Assembly (NCBI GenBank): GCA_015143295.1
Contig: CM026553.1
Coordinates: 682,001 to 746,000 of the forward strand
Direction of reading: 5' to 3'
DNA length: 64,000 nt
From: Tetracentron sinense
Lineage: Eukaryota; Streptophyta; Magnoliopsida; Trochodendrales; Trochodendraceae
Numbering within the stretch: position 1 is the stretch's first letter; every line of letters starts with the position of its first letter. Positions 47,201-57,191 of the stretch are shown in pieces. The notes under the pieces were generated by a model, which was not told the origin of the DNA, did no database searches, and saw nothing but the letters and a program-made list of their open reading frames with translations. The position numbers and the translations under genes are program-made.

Positions 47201-48296
47201 CTATCTTTATGTGTTTGTGTGTATATGCATGTCTTTCGATATGTCCGAACACAGAGACACGCTTATATACTTCAGATCTCTTGCATTCTTCCTAGTCAAG
47301 ATCTTCTCCTCTTTGTGGACCGGGGGTTAACATTAAGAGGAAGCTATAGCACCTCATTTTCTCCATCAACTGAGGACTTCTCACAAACAGATAACAAACA
47401 ACTGGCACAAGCAAACTAGAAGCCGAAAAATTCTAAGCAACAAGCAAGCACGCTGAAAGAAAATTCATCTTTATCTTATACATCAATACTACTTTAGAAG
47501 CATCATTAATGAAATTGCAAAGAAGCAATTCTAGCAATCAGAAAGAAGACATGAAACACCGAGAAGTCAATTATAACCGGAATGGCAAAATAGAAATTAC
47601 ATCTACACCTGAGCATCGTACATGACAAGCGCAGCATAAACAACAGTAATGCCAAAAATCGAATCCGAGAAACCCCTGCAGTTTAGTAAAAAAAAAAAAA
47701 AAAAAATTGTGAATTGCCACAAATTGATCCTAAATACCCATCAGGCAGAAACAGAGTAATCCGCCATGAGAAAGCTTGAGTGTCCTTACCTTTCAAGGCC
47801 AAGGATTGTTGCAGCAGCCACAACCCCCTGTCCATTGAGGAGAATAAAAATCATCGATAGCCAAAGCGATACATAAGAAAATAGCAAAAGTAGGCTTACA
47901 GAAGAATGGGTTGAAGGGAATCCTCCGGCCTGAATGGATGCCTTAAAATCGACATCATTGCCATAAAGAAGAGCAGAAGTAAAAGGCTTCGAGAGCTGGC
48001 CTATTGCAGCAGAAACAGTAGCTGCAATCAAAACCTACAACCGAGGAATTCAAGATTGGAGATACCCAGAACTGAAAACATCTTTATGAAAATTCGAACC
48101 TACCTACCTTGTTTTGGGCGATTTCTAAGATGTCCTCAATTCCAACACTGAGACAAATGAAGGAAGCCTTCTTTTGTTTTCTGAATGACGCGGGGTTATT
48201 AAGAATAAGCTTCTGCTTCTGCTTCTGCTTCTTTGAGAGTGCCGAGAAGATGTTATGAGGCAGAGGACTGGGACAGATTGCAGAGTACAGTAACAT
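35266..48296 (-). CDS. Divergent PAP2 (DUF212, acid phosphatase/vanadium haloperoxidase-related) protein
   Basis: Five exons with GT-AG introns: 48108-48296 (ATG at 48294-48296), 47900-48034, 47790-47827, 47609-47675 and 35266-35649 (stop TAG), giving 270 residues. Residues 1-50 are basic and serine-rich, a likely plastid transit peptide. The family core follows: GIEDILEIAQNK, AAIGQLSKPFTSALLYG, GGFPSTHSS (100-108, the PAP2-like signature), GLERGFSDS, YDAQGVRREVGNHAK and SIGHTEIEV (GHT at 246-248) before a C-terminal hydrophobic segment. In true PAP2 enzymes these histidine motifs bind phosphate; activity in this divergent family is not established. Introns 1-3 are 72-114 bp, intron 4 is 11,959 bp and full of transposons. 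All junctions preserve the frame, so the gene looks functional. Confidence 0.88.
36890..37312 (-). pseudogene. LINE zinc-finger RT tail (zf-RVT) remnant in intron 4
   Basis: The minus strand reads SVPSKVSFFLWLHP, then C..C followed by ESVDNLLLHCFFATKIWSHF and WVFSNSFLGSLSCW, the zf-RVT domain that follows RT in plant LINE ORF2. Stops are present. It has the same orientation as the DUF212 gene that contains it. Confidence 0.7.
38670..38790. repeat. Two copies of a TTGAATCACAG motif repeat
   Basis: The block GATTGAATCACAG(C/T)CAATCA, then GATTGAAC or AATTGAAC, then GGGAGAGTTCAATCGCA occurs at 38672-38720 and 38739-38787, and once near 32541-32592. The part TTGAACNCGGGGAGAGTTCAA is an imperfect palindrome. 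Confidence 0.65.
39370..39790 (-). pseudogene. Gypsy integrase C-terminal remnant in intron 4
   Basis: The minus strand reads FIRDIHEEVRRKIADCSE, then VLKRFGISAYYLKFP and HIEVL, the GPY-region tail of chromovirus-type integrases. Stops and frameshifts are frequent. No LTR was assigned. Confidence 0.6.
40584..41109. mobile_element. Inner Tourist-like MITE nested in the first
   Basis: Ends GGCCCCATTTGG and CCAAACGACCCC resemble the GGGGCCGTTTGG ends of Tourist elements. It lies at the centre of the outer MITE. The flanking trinucleotides (TAA and TTA) do not match as read, so exact ends are uncertain. Confidence 0.65.
40785..40938. repeat. CCA/CCACCC simple repeat
   Basis: About 150 bp of irregular CCA, CCAC and CCATCA units inside the inner MITE. 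Confidence 0.9.
41245..42355 (+). other. LTR-like leader and gag scraps of a gypsy element
   Basis: A TATA-like word CCCTATATATACG near 41337 and later AT-rich leader sequence suggest an old LTR and leader. The protease remnant at 45011-46330 fits as the downstream part of the same element, now split by the solo LTR. No clear gag motif; assignment is inference. Confidence 0.35.
42356..45005 (+). mobile_element. Tat-type solo LTR
   Basis: Starts TGTAAGCACCC (compare TGTAGACACCC at 11377). Near its right end it has ACTACGCTCGGTCTGATCTC, GGGGTGCCTAACACCTTCCCC and GGTGGCGACTC, all shared with the Tat element at 1-12589. AGAGT precedes and AGAGC follows if the end is CTCACA at 45005, a 4/5 target duplication; an end near 44966 (CTCTCAACA) is also possible. 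No coding region is present. Orientation matches the Tat element. Confidence 0.65.
42726..43955. repeat. Six dispersed AATGGCGGTAAT hairpins in the solo LTR
   Basis: Inverted repeats at about 42726-42752, 42827-42852, 42873-42902, 43524-43560, 43722-43750 and 43927-43955. The last is perfect: arm TAATGGCGGTAATG, one-base centre, then its complement. Others carry one to three mismatches, and two use extended or altered arms (AGGAATGGCAGTA near 43527). Confidence 0.8.
45011..46330 (+). pseudogene. Gypsy aspartic protease remnant, split by a hAT element
   Basis: Before the hAT insertion the reading is KLIIDGGSSMNFVFYELVDML, and after it CDVILMTIARILLGEPWFYNKKC, the retropepsin start and the LLGRPW-type end. 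The active-site triad reads DGG. Stops and a frameshift are present upstream. RT and integrase are not found downstream. Confidence 0.7.
45194..46032. mobile_element. hAT-type element, GTTGAATC target duplication
   Basis: Ends CAATGTTTTAAAACG and TTTTTAAAAACATTG-type form inverted repeats, and GTTGAATC flanks both sides (45186-45193 and 46033-46040). The body is rich in AAGGCGTAAGGCGT words at the left and GCCTCGCCCC at the right. It belongs to the family seen at 13900-22063 and lies in the gypsy protease remnant, where removing it rejoins the coding frame region. Confidence 0.88.
46331..47608. other. Remainder of DUF212 intron 4
   Basis: Unassigned DNA with an imperfect duplication: 46818-46911 and 46995-47068 both run GGGAGACCAATACA...ACAAAAGCC...GATGGGGTG...AATCCCTTATCT. 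A T-rich stretch and ordinary intron sequence follow to the exon 4 donor. Confidence 0.45.
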
Positions 48297-48297
48297 G

Positions 48298-48315
48298 TCT
48301 CTCTCTCTCTCAGCG
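48298..48315 (-). repeat. GA dinucleotide tract before the DUF212 start codon
   Basis: On the coding strand GAGAGAGAGAGAC directly precedes the ATG. Such tracts are common in plant 5' UTRs and may affect expression. Confidence 0.7.
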
Positions 48316-48478
48316 TAGCCAAGCGGTTTATACCTAAGTCCCTGACTACAGGATTTATTCTCTCTCTACGGTCAAGAGTGACCTGCACGTGCTTGCACCC
48401 GCATTGGCAAGGGGTTTTCCTAATTGCCCCTATAGTTTGGGTTTGTTATCAAATTATACATATTTTTAAGGACTTTGT

Positions 48479-48629
48479 TACTGAGACCCCTTCGGGGCTG
48501 AGACCATCAAGACTGTAGCATTTCTATGAGCACGAGATTCAGGTGGGGCCCATTTCACATGGTAGGCCCCACCTGAAATCTCGTGCTCTTAGAGCACGAG
48601 ATGGTCTCGGCCTTAAAGGGGTCTCAGTA
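48479..48629. mobile_element. 151 bp foldback MITE upstream of the DUF212 gene
   Basis: Outer arms of 30 bp start TACTGAGACCCC and end GGGGTCTCAGTA; an inner inverted pair GAGCACGAGAT..CAGGTGGGGCC folds again. If the element is CTGAGACC...GGTCTCAG, TA flanks both sides as in Tc1/mariner-type MITEs. It lies 183 bp upstream of the start codon, in the likely promoter. Confidence 0.75.
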
Positions 48630-50599
48630 GCATTTCCCTATTTTTAAAACCCTTCTCATAATGCCCCCACCCACTTGTGCAAATCTTCACACATGCAATT
48701 TTTTGTGTTTTTTTACCATTATAATCTAGGTCTTTCCATGAAAAGACCTTGGTGTCCCTAATTCCTTTAAAATTCCCAAAAGTCCGTCGCCTGAGCTTCC
48801 ATTCTGAGCACCATTTCGAGCTTCCGACTGTGCTTTCGAGATTCATTATGACCCATAAAGTATGCTTTATCCTCTAAAGAGTGTCATTACCCAAGAATGT
48901 CTATTATTTTTCTTGCTTTTAACGTTTTATATATATTTTAAAAACTCGAATATTCTTTTAAATCAAAATTTTAATCAATTTTTCATGTTTTTAAAGTCTC
49001 TGTCGATAGGCCAATTATTGATACTAAACGACGATCATTTCGATATATATATATATATCATTCTACTAAAAAAGTACAAGGAATATACTAAACTTTATTT
49101 GGACCTAAATACCCTTTAATTTTAAATATTACATATTTAACTTGGGATATCTATTTAAAATATTAATAGAAGTATAATTTGTTAATAATTTTTATTGTAG
49201 AAGTGGATTACAATTATAAGGGCCCTTCTTGGGCATATCGTGTAAGGGGTGGGTTTAGAGGTGTCGTGTAAGGGCCCTTCAAGCATGGGAGAGGAGATCA
49301 GAAGGGAGAGAAGGCATAGGGGTGAGAGAGTGCTATTGAGACCATGGTCCAATGTTGCTAGTATTCTTCGGAATGAGAGGTTGGAGAGAGAGAGAGCGAG
49401 ACATCCCTAGAGAGAGCTGTCCTTAAGATCATGAGAGAGAAGAAGAAATTTTCATTAGGTCGGAGTCATGCAACAACCCCAAGGCCAAGAATGAACTTCA
49501 AACTGACTGGATCTACCTGTAAATGGTATAGAGTATGTTGACTATGATTTAATCTGATCTGTCATTGGGAGCATAAATCATGTTTTCTTCAAAGACAGAT
49601 GGAATTTTTTTAGGTAAACTTCTTAGTTTATTTTCCTACGCTCCTTTTTTTATCCTCCAATCACTATCACCCTTCTCCAATATATGTCCAGAGTTTTGGA
49701 TGGGTAACGTGCTTCAGTCCATGTGTAAGTGCAAAATTTATCTTTGCTTATCAAATTTCCTCAATTGTTGTATGAAGTTTATTGTTTGTTGTGGGGAACT
49801 ATCCTTCCAATCTGAGTAAACCCAGACTATTAAATTACCTTTCCTATATTGAAGAAGAACCTCTGATTAAGATGAAGAATTAAAAGAAGAACAAAGATAT
49901 TGAATAAACTTATTTTTATTTATTCAATCGGGTTGCCCAGATCCCATGTAGGCGTTACAAGTTGCCTCATTGAGGCCTTTTCAAGTAAAGAAAAAGAATG
50001 GTGGCCATGTTTGAGGGCTCACCTTATATTCTCTATGTTGGGGGAGTCTTCTTCTTCAGTTGCTTGCTTGCTTTTTACTGCTGTTGTTTGACAGAGAGTT
50101 TCTTCTCTTTTCTCCCATATTACTCCTGTGTTTCTTCGTGTGGGTTTCTGATAAGAATCAGAAACCCTCATTTTATAGGTTTGAGAGAGTCCTTTTTGGT
50201 CTCTCTCTTTGACTCCCTTATTTTAGGAAAGTCAAACTGAGCTCTCCTCTTAGAGGATGCCAGCTCACGGGTCTCCCTTATCTGGGAGACTACTCAAGCT
50301 GAAGAGAATCATCGTCTTTTGAGGACTCTTGTACAAGGTTTCCCCTTTTTGGGATGAATCCTAGTACCTTTCGAAAAGGAGGATGCTTAATCACATCATT
50401 TCCTAGGATATATGACACAATCTTAATCCTATCATGATTATGGGGTGCCATGTGGCATCCCATGGGATTTTAAAAGAGCGAATTCTTATCTTGGGAACCC
50501 CACAACTTGACAGAGAATCCTTTTTATGAAGGAGTCTCTATCCTATGACAGTCAGATACTGACTGTCAGCTGGGGATAGTCCGACCTCGGTCAGCTCAC
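48630..50599. other. AT-rich intergenic DNA
   Basis: No supported gene. A short repeat (GGGCCCTTC near 49220 and 49267, with CGTGTAAGG) and a GA-rich patch near 49385-49440 are present. The right part may already belong to the LTR-like region that carries the palindrome arrays. Confidence 0.4.
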
Positions 50600-50927
50600 G
50601 GACTAGGGGTGACACCATAGGTCTCGTCCATGGACCAGAGGGTAAGACCTTAGGTCTTGCCCACGGGTCACAGGTGAGACCATAGGTCTGGCCCACGGAC
50701 CACAAGGTGAGACCATAGGTCTCGCCCACGGACTACACGGTAAGACATTAGATCTTACCCATGGACCGGAAGATGAGACCATAGGTCTCGTCCCCACACC
50801 AGGAGGTGAGACCATAGGTCTCGTCCATGGACCAGAAGATGAGACCATAGGTCTCATCCACAGACCAGGAGGTGAGACCATAGGTCTCACCCACGGACCA
50901 CGGGGTGAGACTATAGGTCTCACCCAC
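50600..50927. repeat. Ten-unit 32-33 bp palindrome array (GAGACCATAGGTCTC)
   Basis: Units start near 50600, 50632, 50665, 50697, 50730, 50763, 50796, 50829, 50862 and 50895. The core is GGTGAGACC-ATA-GGTCTCACC, and units are joined by CCACGGACCA-type linkers. In three units both arms carry matching changes. A partial eleventh unit follows. Confidence 0.92.
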
Positions 50928-50957
50928 AGACTGGGTTAGGTCCAGGAGTTGATGTTT

Positions 50958-51321
50958 GATCCATGAGGATTTATCCTCACAGATAGACACGTGTCAACCT
51001 CTCAGGATTGGCACTCAAGTTTGATCCGTGAGGTTTTATCCTCACGGATTGGACAGGTGTCAACCTCTCGAAGGCTGACACTCAAATTTGATATGTGAGG
51101 ATTTATCCTCACGGATTGGACAGGTGTCAACCTCTCGTAAGCTGACACTCAAGGTTGAATCCGTGGGGTTTTAATCCTCACGGATGAGGGACGTGTCAGC
51201 TTCTTGGAGGCTGGCACTTAGGTTGGATCCATGAAGTTTTGGTCCTCACGGATTGAACAGGTATCAACCTCTTGGAAACTGTCACCTAGGTTTAGATCCG
51301 TGAGATTTATCCTCATGGATC
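50958..51321. repeat. Six-unit ~65 bp array with CCGTGAGGATTTATCCTCACGG hairpins
   Basis: Each unit has a hairpin with arms like CCGTGAGGA and TCCTCACGG around a T-rich centre, then a spacer with GTGTCAACCTCT and CTGACACTCA. Hairpins start near 50958 and the last ends at 51321. Confidence 0.88.
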
Positions 51322-52235
51322 AAACCCCACCTTACTTTGCTAGGTGGCATGATGGTCAACCATCAACATTTAATGTTGACAGCTGAAGGGACTGCGCGTG
51401 CAATAGGCACGCGTGAATCAAACCGTCTCTCCGAGAGACAGTGAACAGGTGTGTGCCATTGCACATACACCTGGGCAATGGACGATGAGATTTCACTGCC
51501 CACAAATGCCCCTCAAGATCTGGATGGCTGGAAATGATCCATCCATCTGGATCTTGACTCCTGACAGTGACAGTGGAGATGCGTAACTACCCTCCACTTA
51601 GGGTGTTAGTGGGAAATCCACGATGGGTTTCCCTGATTGAGGCGCCCTCATGATGAGGTCACCTCTGTCATTAAGGCAAAATAGCGGGGAGTATCCCTAC
51701 TATCCGGACAGTCCATTTTGAAATGAATGGTCAGGATTAGCCAAAAGACAACCTTTATAAGGATGCCTTAGGCTTAGGAAAGACACTTTGTCTTCCCCAA
51801 CCCTCCGAACCCAGAGCTTTTTGAGTTCAGAGTCTTCTTCTCCAAGAAAGCAAGAAATCTCTTTTTCTTCTTTCGAATCTTTCCTTTGTTTCAAGATAAG
51901 ACTTGACCCTAATCAGGGTTAATGAGGGGGAAGAACCAGTGTTCTTCCCTGTTTTTTTTTTCTCTTTTTTTCTTGATTTACCAAAGACGGGAATGAGGGT
52001 TTCAGACCTCATTCCGACGGATTGGGTGCCCATTTGGGCATTCTTTGGATCTTTTTGGTCCTGGGATCCTAGAAATGCATTTTTTTTTGCACTTCTTGGG
52101 TTTTCCCAAGATCAGGGAGAGCTTGGGATGCCCTTTGGGCTCCCTGCAATTTCTAGCAGGAATTCCAGTTCCATTGCCGAAACCCTTGAGTTCTCCGGTC
52201 ATGGGCAACCAGACCGGTGACTCACTGTCCGTAGT

Positions 52236-52830
52236 CTATGGCCACGAACAGCTTGCCCACAGGACTTTTGTCCGTGAGCTCAAACATGTTCCATGGATTT
52301 TATCCACAGATGCTTTTAATTTTCATGGACTTTTGTCCCTGAATATTTTCAGTATCTGTGGATATTTTTCACGGATATACTGCCCACAGGACTTTTGTCC
52401 ATGAGCTTAAAAATTATTCGTGGGTTTTATCCACAAATGTTTTTAATGTCCATGGATATTTATCCGTGAATATTCTGACTATCCATAGATATTTTCCACG
52501 AACATATTGCCCACAGAACTTTTGTCCATGAGCCTAAAATTTATCCACGGATCCACTTAAATTTCACAGAATCTTATCCGTGGAAATTTTGAGTATCCGT
52601 GGGATATTCCTCATGGATGGACCATTCACAGGACATAGAATCTTTGAATTAGAAACTGTCCATCCGTGGACTTATCCACGGATTCAATTTACTTTCATGG
52701 ACTTTTGTTCTTAGAAATGTTGAGTATCCATGGATATTTCCCACAGATGGGCTATTCACAGGACCTTAGTCCCTGAATCAGAAGACTATATCCGTGGACT
52801 TGTCCACGGATTTTATCCTTAGCATTTGTC
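52236..52830. repeat. Irregular array of TCCGTGGA/TCCACGGA words
   Basis: Many short inverted words (CCATGGA, ATCCGTGAA, CCACGGAT) alternate with CCCACAGGACTTTTGTCC blocks in a higher-order period of roughly 135 bp, about four times. Perfect hairpins include ATCCGTGGACTTGTCCACGG near 52788. Confidence 0.75.
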
Positions 52831-53151
52831 CTTAGACATTTGCCATGATAAATACCCCTGGACATTTGTCTTAGCAAAAAAACCTTAGGGTGATTGCTTT
52901 TTTTAAGCAATTTTATCTTTAGATGCATGCTTTAAGCAAGACATTCAAATTTCACAGACTCGGGTTGCAAATCTAGCTAAGTCTAGAATTGATTAATCTT
53001 ATAATCAATTATTAATTATTTCACATTATCAAGACTGGTGTATATCCCCATCTAAAGGTCCATTTTTGACCATTTAATCTGAAATTCATAATTTGGTTTA
53101 ACCTTCTTGAACTAAATCATTTTGCATGTCTTGTCTTCTTTCTTTTGCAGA

Positions 53152-54968
53152 ATGGCTGGAGCACCGAGATACTGTCATAGGAGTGAGAATCTTCGTCTTG
53201 TTGACACTAATGAAGATGACAAAAATGAGGCGAGTCTGAATCGCCAACTGGAGATCATGGGAGAGATCAGGGTAGAGGACGTTGAGCCTCTTCCAGTTAC
53301 AGATCCAAGAGAGTGGGTACTTCACAGGAGAATACCTGTCTGCATTTATGATGCTGAGAAAGGTTTGATCAGCAACAGATCGTTCCTTGATGGCAGTTAT
53401 CTAACACCTTCCCGCGCTGCAATAGACTTGCCAGGCAAAGACCCGGAGAGGGTACTGAAGGAAGTTTTCTCCTTCTTGATAACCCAAACTGATGACGGTT
53501 CCTGGGATATCTCTATGGTTGTCAGGAGTTGCTCCACATTTGACGACAGAATTTTATGGCCGTCATGGGTCCACGACGTATATGTATGTTTTCGTGATGA
53601 GTTGACAGTTCTTAGCATCTGAGGAGCAGTCGGACTCACTAGATATGAATATAAGCGAGATCCTTTTCTATTTCCCAGCCTTCTCAACCGCTGGTGTTCC
53701 GAGACCAATACATTTCACATGGCCTAGGGGGAGATCAGACTTTCCATTCATACGATGAACCGCATTTCAGGGCTACCGGTCAGTGGAGCCTTCTATGATG
53801 AGTTTAACTCCTTCAACAAAGTTCTATATTCAGAGAACGTCCCTGCTTGTACCAGAGAACTGTACAAGGTTTATAATCCTCTTCTGAAAGCAAATGCAGA
53901 CAAAGCATCACCTCCTACTAATAAGGGAAAGGATCCCACCGCTGAAGAGGAAATCGAAGAAGCAAGGCCGAGTAAAGGTGCGAAGGCACGCAAAGTGAGC
54001 AGGGTCACTTTAAGGTAATGGCTGGAATATTTCTTTAAGGGAGAGCCATATGAATATTCAAATCCAACTTACATCACTCCCTCAAATGAAGAAATCAGAA
54101 ATTCGGAGATCAAGACCAGTGATGGGGTCAACAAAGAAGGTTATTTGGCTGCCTTCTTGTCTTGCTGCTGTGCAGTTTTGTCTTGCCTTCCTGCAGAGGA
54201 GAAGTAATCCGTCTCGAAACATTTGTGGTGGCTGGAAGAATGGCGACTGGCATAAAGCATTGTCTGCTTATCTCGATGATAGCATCATTATATAGAGAAA
54301 TGAGAGTCATCGCCCAGAGCAAATACCCGGGTCATCAACTAGCTCAAGCCCCCTTCCAGTACCTGTTCGGTTGGATTGGTCAATATTTTCCTTCTTCTTA
54401 CCCGAGATAGATAACTACCGAAGCCGAGATGGATCTACCATATTTGGTCTACATATCTGGTCAAACGCCAGCCAAGTACCACTCTTGGGAGACAATCAAA
54501 CACATATTCGTCGCTCCTGGTCTTTATAAAGCTCATCCTTTCAAAGGAGCTTCCGAGCTGGCTGGGAATGATTATCTGGTAGATGACATGAGCCTGGGCT
54601 ATTTTGGCAGGGATTTTTTGATGATGATAAACCTTTATCCAGCCAAACTTCTATGGCATCTCGGCAAGGAATGCTTCGTGGAACTTTACTACCCGAGCAG
54701 GTTTGGCTGACAATTTGGGTATAACCAAGCAAAACCACCTGCATTAGAGACCGTTGATCGCACTTTAGCCAATTTCCATCAAATCAAATGAGAGTGGAAT
54801 CATTTGATACGCGTTGACACTCGTTCAAGATTCTTCATTCCCTCTCAAGAGCAAGAAGGTTGACCTTCGTTAAGGTTTTACACATGGTGGCTAAATTGCA
54901 CCTCTACTATTTAAAGCATGGCGGCCATGATATTCCAGTCATGGTTGTGAAAGAACAACTGGAGAGGA
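53152..54968 (+). pseudogene. Broken plant mobile domain (PMD) gene
   Basis: The start MAGAPRYCHRSENLRL follows TCTTTTGCAG|A, a splice acceptor one base before the ATG. The first frame stops at 53620-53622. The PMD signature comes next, in the same frame: LLNRWCSETNTFHMA, then MNRISGLPVSGAFYDEF. Frames for later parts follow near 54080-54180 and 54429-54710 (ending YYPSRFG with a stop, then QFGYNQ), with several stops and shifts. It ends where a copia LTR begins at 54969. It shares ETNTFH and the layout with the intact PMD gene at 7450-9686. Here it follows palindrome-rich, LTR-like DNA in the same orientation. Confidence 0.75.
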
Positions 54969-57191
54969 TGTAAGGGGATCCGGATAAAAATATATACAGA
55001 AACTGGATCCCCTTAGATCTTAACACTATAGAAAGCATCAAAATTATCTAAGAGTTTTAGTCATATCACATCGGTGAATGCTTTTCACCGGTGAAGTTTA
55101 AATTCACTCGAACCGTCAGAACTCTTTGTAGAGATTTCTCAGAAAAAATACTAAAATCTCGATCCTTGTTCTTCACTATCCCCACGAAGCTTTAGAATCT
55201 CATTTGGAATTATAGAAGCAAGTGGAAGAAGATGGAGTAATGGTGTAGACCTTCTATCACAAAAGTACTAAGGTTCAAAACCCTAGAATAAACAAAACCC
55301 AACTTGCACCACCTTAGAAGCTCACGAAAATCCCTAGGGGTATCCCCTAGGGTTCACGGTTTGGAGAGAGAGGAGAGGAGAGAAAAAATTCTGAAAAAAA
55401 GTGCTTAATGGTTTAGAGTGTTGGGGTATTTATAGACTAGGATCTTATCCTAATCCTACTCCAACTTGATCTTATCTCTTAAGGAATTATTTAACAATAA
55501 TAACTCTTATTATTTAATAAATAATTTCCTAGTTTATCTATAACTACTCTAGTTATAGAAGACCTTTTAATTAAGGAGTCCTTCTAATAAGAGGGTTCAT
55601 TAATTAAAGGGATAAGTCAAACAACCAACACTTTGACGAATCCTAGTGAAACTAGGAAACCTAAACAACCAGGGGGGAGGGGGGGGGGGGAGGGCGTGAG
55701 ATTTGGGGAGTTTAAAACTCCAAGTTGTAATCCAATTACAACTTATCCTCATCCTTATTGCAATCCAATAATTGGATTTTAATTCCATAATTAAAGGAAT
55801 TATATTTCAACAATTATTCAATTAACATAATCCTAATCCAATTAGGATTCCTCAAGTGGGCGCCCCACCCTAGGGTTTAAACCCATGGGCTTGGGCCCAT
55901 ATTAAAGGTTCATATGGATGGGTTTATGGATATAGGTCAAACCCACTTTCCCTTTAATTATGTTAATTAAATAATTATTAAAATAATCCCTATATTTAAA
56001 TTAACAATTAATTTAAACCATAGATTAACTTTTAATCTATTTAATTAAATGATTAACTTTTAATAACTTAAATAATTGATTAAATTTTAATCAATTATTG
56101 AGCTTGTATGTCTTATGTGAGCACCTCCACAGATTGCTCTGGGACATTCTTACCCTGGCTTACCCAATGTTATCCCATTGACCCTAAACAAGAATTACAT
56201 TGGAATTACAAGTGACGCGAGATATCCATATTGCAATTGAATCCCAGTGTATGAACATTAACCATTACGGATCTTGCCACATGAACTTTTAAATTCGATT
56301 TATCCTTTCAAATACATTATTCCTAATGGGCCTTTGAGATTGACATACTATCTAACCCATAGCCCATTGCAAATCATCTGGGTTTCCAAGACTTAAGATT
56401 AAGCCATGAGAAACAATTTCTCATGAAAAACATTTTGAGAAAATCCTTTTATAAGTCTAATAACTTATAATAAAAGTATATTTCAAAACTTATTTTGTTT
56501 ACAAAATCACCTGCGCATGATTTGAACTTAATCAACTGTCTTACCCGGAACTTGGATAATCTCTCAAATTAATGAGCATGGATTTCTTATTTGAAATTCA
56601 TCATGACTCAAATAGCTTTCTGACTATCCAACTGTCACTGAATTGTATTCCCTGAGTTAGAAAATACGTTGGTGGAATGAAAACAATTAGATCACTGCTA
56701 AGTCATAGATGAACTCATCAGATCTAAGGATCATCAAAACCGTTCAATGTGAATGAGAGACCAACTATCTGATAGTATGTTTATGCAAAAGGTCTCTCAT
56801 TGAATCCAATCAATCAGTGTACATTTAAGCACCCATATGCCGATGTGTATTCTCCACTACAATAGTTCGAGATAGAACTACATCTCAACTATTGAGAACA
56901 TCTTTGCATTGTGGCAGCCATATAAGTGAAGTGCCCAGCTTCACCCACAGCTGTGAGTATATGAGGTATAAGGAACCGAAAAGTTATATTTGCCAGTGAT
57001 AATCTAATCACATAACTTTCCTCCAATATATCCTATGGACCTTTATCGATATCTCATATCGTATAGATCATCTCATGATCATGGTCAATTACCCATAATG
57101 AATACATAATAGATTTAAGAAAAAGTCTTTATTAATCAAATTAATAAGAGTCTAACAATCTAAATGACTTTTCTGGGCATCATGTCTAATA
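54969..57191 (-). repeat. 3' LTR of a Ty1/copia element
   Basis: Plus-strand start TGTAAGGGGATCC; on the coding strand the LTR begins TATTAGACATG directly after a purine tract (57192-57207, AGGGCAAGTGGGAGAT). It includes a G run near 55675-55690. It interrupts the PMD pseudogene. A diverged relative lies at 61700-63845 in the same orientation. Confidence 0.7.

Noticed and set aside
48316..48360. A tRNA-like word (GTAGCCAAGCGGTTTATACC) upstream of the DUF212 gene.
   Set aside because: No matching acceptor stem, T arm or B box could be found nearby.
50603..50923. A 106-residue minus-strand frame with a repeated RPMVSP-type motif, looking like a repeat protein.
   Set aside because: The repeat unit is close to 33 bp, so any open frame through it is automatically periodic. 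The palindromic DNA explains it, and there is no independent coding sign.
50600..51321. Regular repeats and spacers resembling a CRISPR array.
   Set aside because: Units are adjacent palindromes with near-identical linkers, the DNA is from a plant, and there are no cas genes. Spacers are not unique.
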